Positions 30,313 to 30,857 of a stretch of 30,857 bases of DNA are shown here, piece by piece. Under the pieces are notes generated by a model. The model made no database searches. It saw only the letters and a program-made list of their open reading frames with translations, and had not been told where the DNA came from. The translations under genes were made by a program, and so were the position numbers. This DNA comes from a virus, in IMG/VR virus record IMGVR_UViG_3300045921_000619, positions 1 to 30,857 of that record, one strand, 5' to 3'. Positions within the stretch are counted from its first letter, which is position 1; each line of letters opens with the position of its first letter.

Positions 30313-30857
30313 ATGAGGATTCGACGGATGTGGGTTGCGCTGTGTGTGGGACTGCTGGGCCTGGCGGGACCGGCCATAGGGGGCACGCGGGTTCGCGATA
30401 CGTTGTTTGACGCCAAGGGCAACCGCGCACAGGGCGTGTGCGTGATTCAGTGGGGCCCGTTTGTGACAGCGCAGGGCAAAGCAATCGGCGCGGGATCCAA
30501 ACGCTATGCCGTCCGGAATGGCGTGCTGGACTTGGAGCTCGAGGTCACCGCAGGGGCGATCCCAGCCGGGACTGCATACGCCGTCCGCTGCAGCTTCGCT
30601 GGCAGTTTGCCGGGACCGGTGGAACGCTGGCATGTACCCCAAAGCGATGCGCCCGTCAGCCTGGCGGCCGTGCGCGTGACGCAGGCCCTGCCGGTACCAG
30701 TAGCCGATCTGAATGTGGGGGTGGCGGATGTGGTGGGATTGGACGAGGTGCTGGCGGACCGGCCGGTAAAGGGTCCGAACTGGCTGCCGTTCCGTACAGC
30801 GGTGATCGATTTGGAAGGTAAGCTGGGGGCAGCAAACGGGGCGCTGCACGATTGCGT
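30313..30857 (+). CDS. Exported or virion beta-domain protein, cut by the right edge
   Basis: At least 181 residues, running past the window end with no stop. MRIRRMWVALCVGLLGLAGP with a basic start and a hydrophobic core is a signal peptide or N-terminal anchor. The following part, RVRDTLFDAKGNRAQGVCVI then QWGPFVTAQGKAIGAGS and YAVRNGVLDLELEVTAGAIP, follows a beta-domain pattern I associate with phage tail-fibre and exported proteins (a turn DAKG followed by a strand, then NG-V-L). A signal peptide on a tail-operon product is unusual. ATG 30313 is nine bases after the previous stop with GGGGG upstream. Its end and full domain content are outside the window. Confidence 0.65.
   Translation, partial: MRIRRMWVALCVGLLGLAGPAIGGTRVRDTLFDAKGNRAQGVCVIQWGPFVTAQGKAIGAGSKRYAVRNGVLDLELEVTAGAIPAGTAYAVRCSFAGSLPGPVERWHVPQSDAPVSLAAVRVTQALPVPVADLNVGVADVVGLDEVLADRPVKGPNWLPFRTAVIDLEGKLGAANGALHDC

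Noticed and set aside
1-30857. Diversity-generating retroelement, CRISPR array, tRNA or insertion sequence
   Set aside because: No reverse transcriptase, template/variable repeat pair, regular direct repeats, tRNA cloverleaf or transposase motif was seen on either strand.

Overview
The window is a stretch of a high-GC, tailed double-stranded DNA phage or prophage. It covers the packaging, head and long-tail (siphovirus-type) modules. Almost all structural genes lie on the plus strand with short gaps or overlaps. The host is probably an Acidobacteriota-type bacterium (Bryobacter/Solibacter-like). That rests on the strong GC bias, the style of the secreted cargo proteins (signal peptides ending in Ala-Gln) and protein families I associate with prophages of that phylum; it is inference. 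No integrase, repressor, attachment site, tRNA, CRISPR array or classical lysozyme is visible, so the prophage edges lie outside the window.

Layout: (1) 1-2740 is an accessory/control block: a minus-strand gene cut by the left edge, a 400-base divergent gap, a small conserved protein, a sigma-region-4-like protein, and a ParB-domain plus DNA methyltransferase unit whose two halves are out of frame at a run of seven G. (2) 2825-4142 is a minus-strand cargo pair of exported proteins, a metzincin-like protease and an unknown, with codon use unlike the phage genes. (3) 4317-5917 has a small unknown protein and an S11-type D,D-peptidase fused to a beta-rich domain. (4) 5933-12565 holds small and large terminase, a zinc/HTH protein, a tail-anchored small membrane protein, portal, scaffold and P22-type coat protein. 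(5) 12672-18591 holds head completion, a MuF-like minor head protein with a probable PBECR nuclease tail, tail completion, tail terminator, tail tube, and tail-assembly chaperones joined by a programmed -1 frameshift. (6) 18595-30303 holds the tape measure, two related distal tail proteins, a large hub protein, a holin-like protein and a 1069-residue tail protein with an apparent TIM-barrel part. A minus-strand unknown gene (26683-27072) is embedded there. (7) A signal-peptide-bearing protein runs off the right edge.

Working together: the terminase pair packages DNA through the portal into a coat/scaffold shell; the 12.7-16.4 kb genes close the head and cap the tail; the frameshift pair and tape measure set tail assembly; the distal genes form the tip. 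The most notable features are the AAATTTC frameshift with a zinc-binding extension, the G7-split ParB-methyltransferase, the phage-borne D,D-peptidase with an altered third motif, the toxin-like tail on the minor head protein, a promoter-terminator unit inside the tail operon, and two reverse-strand cargo insertions.
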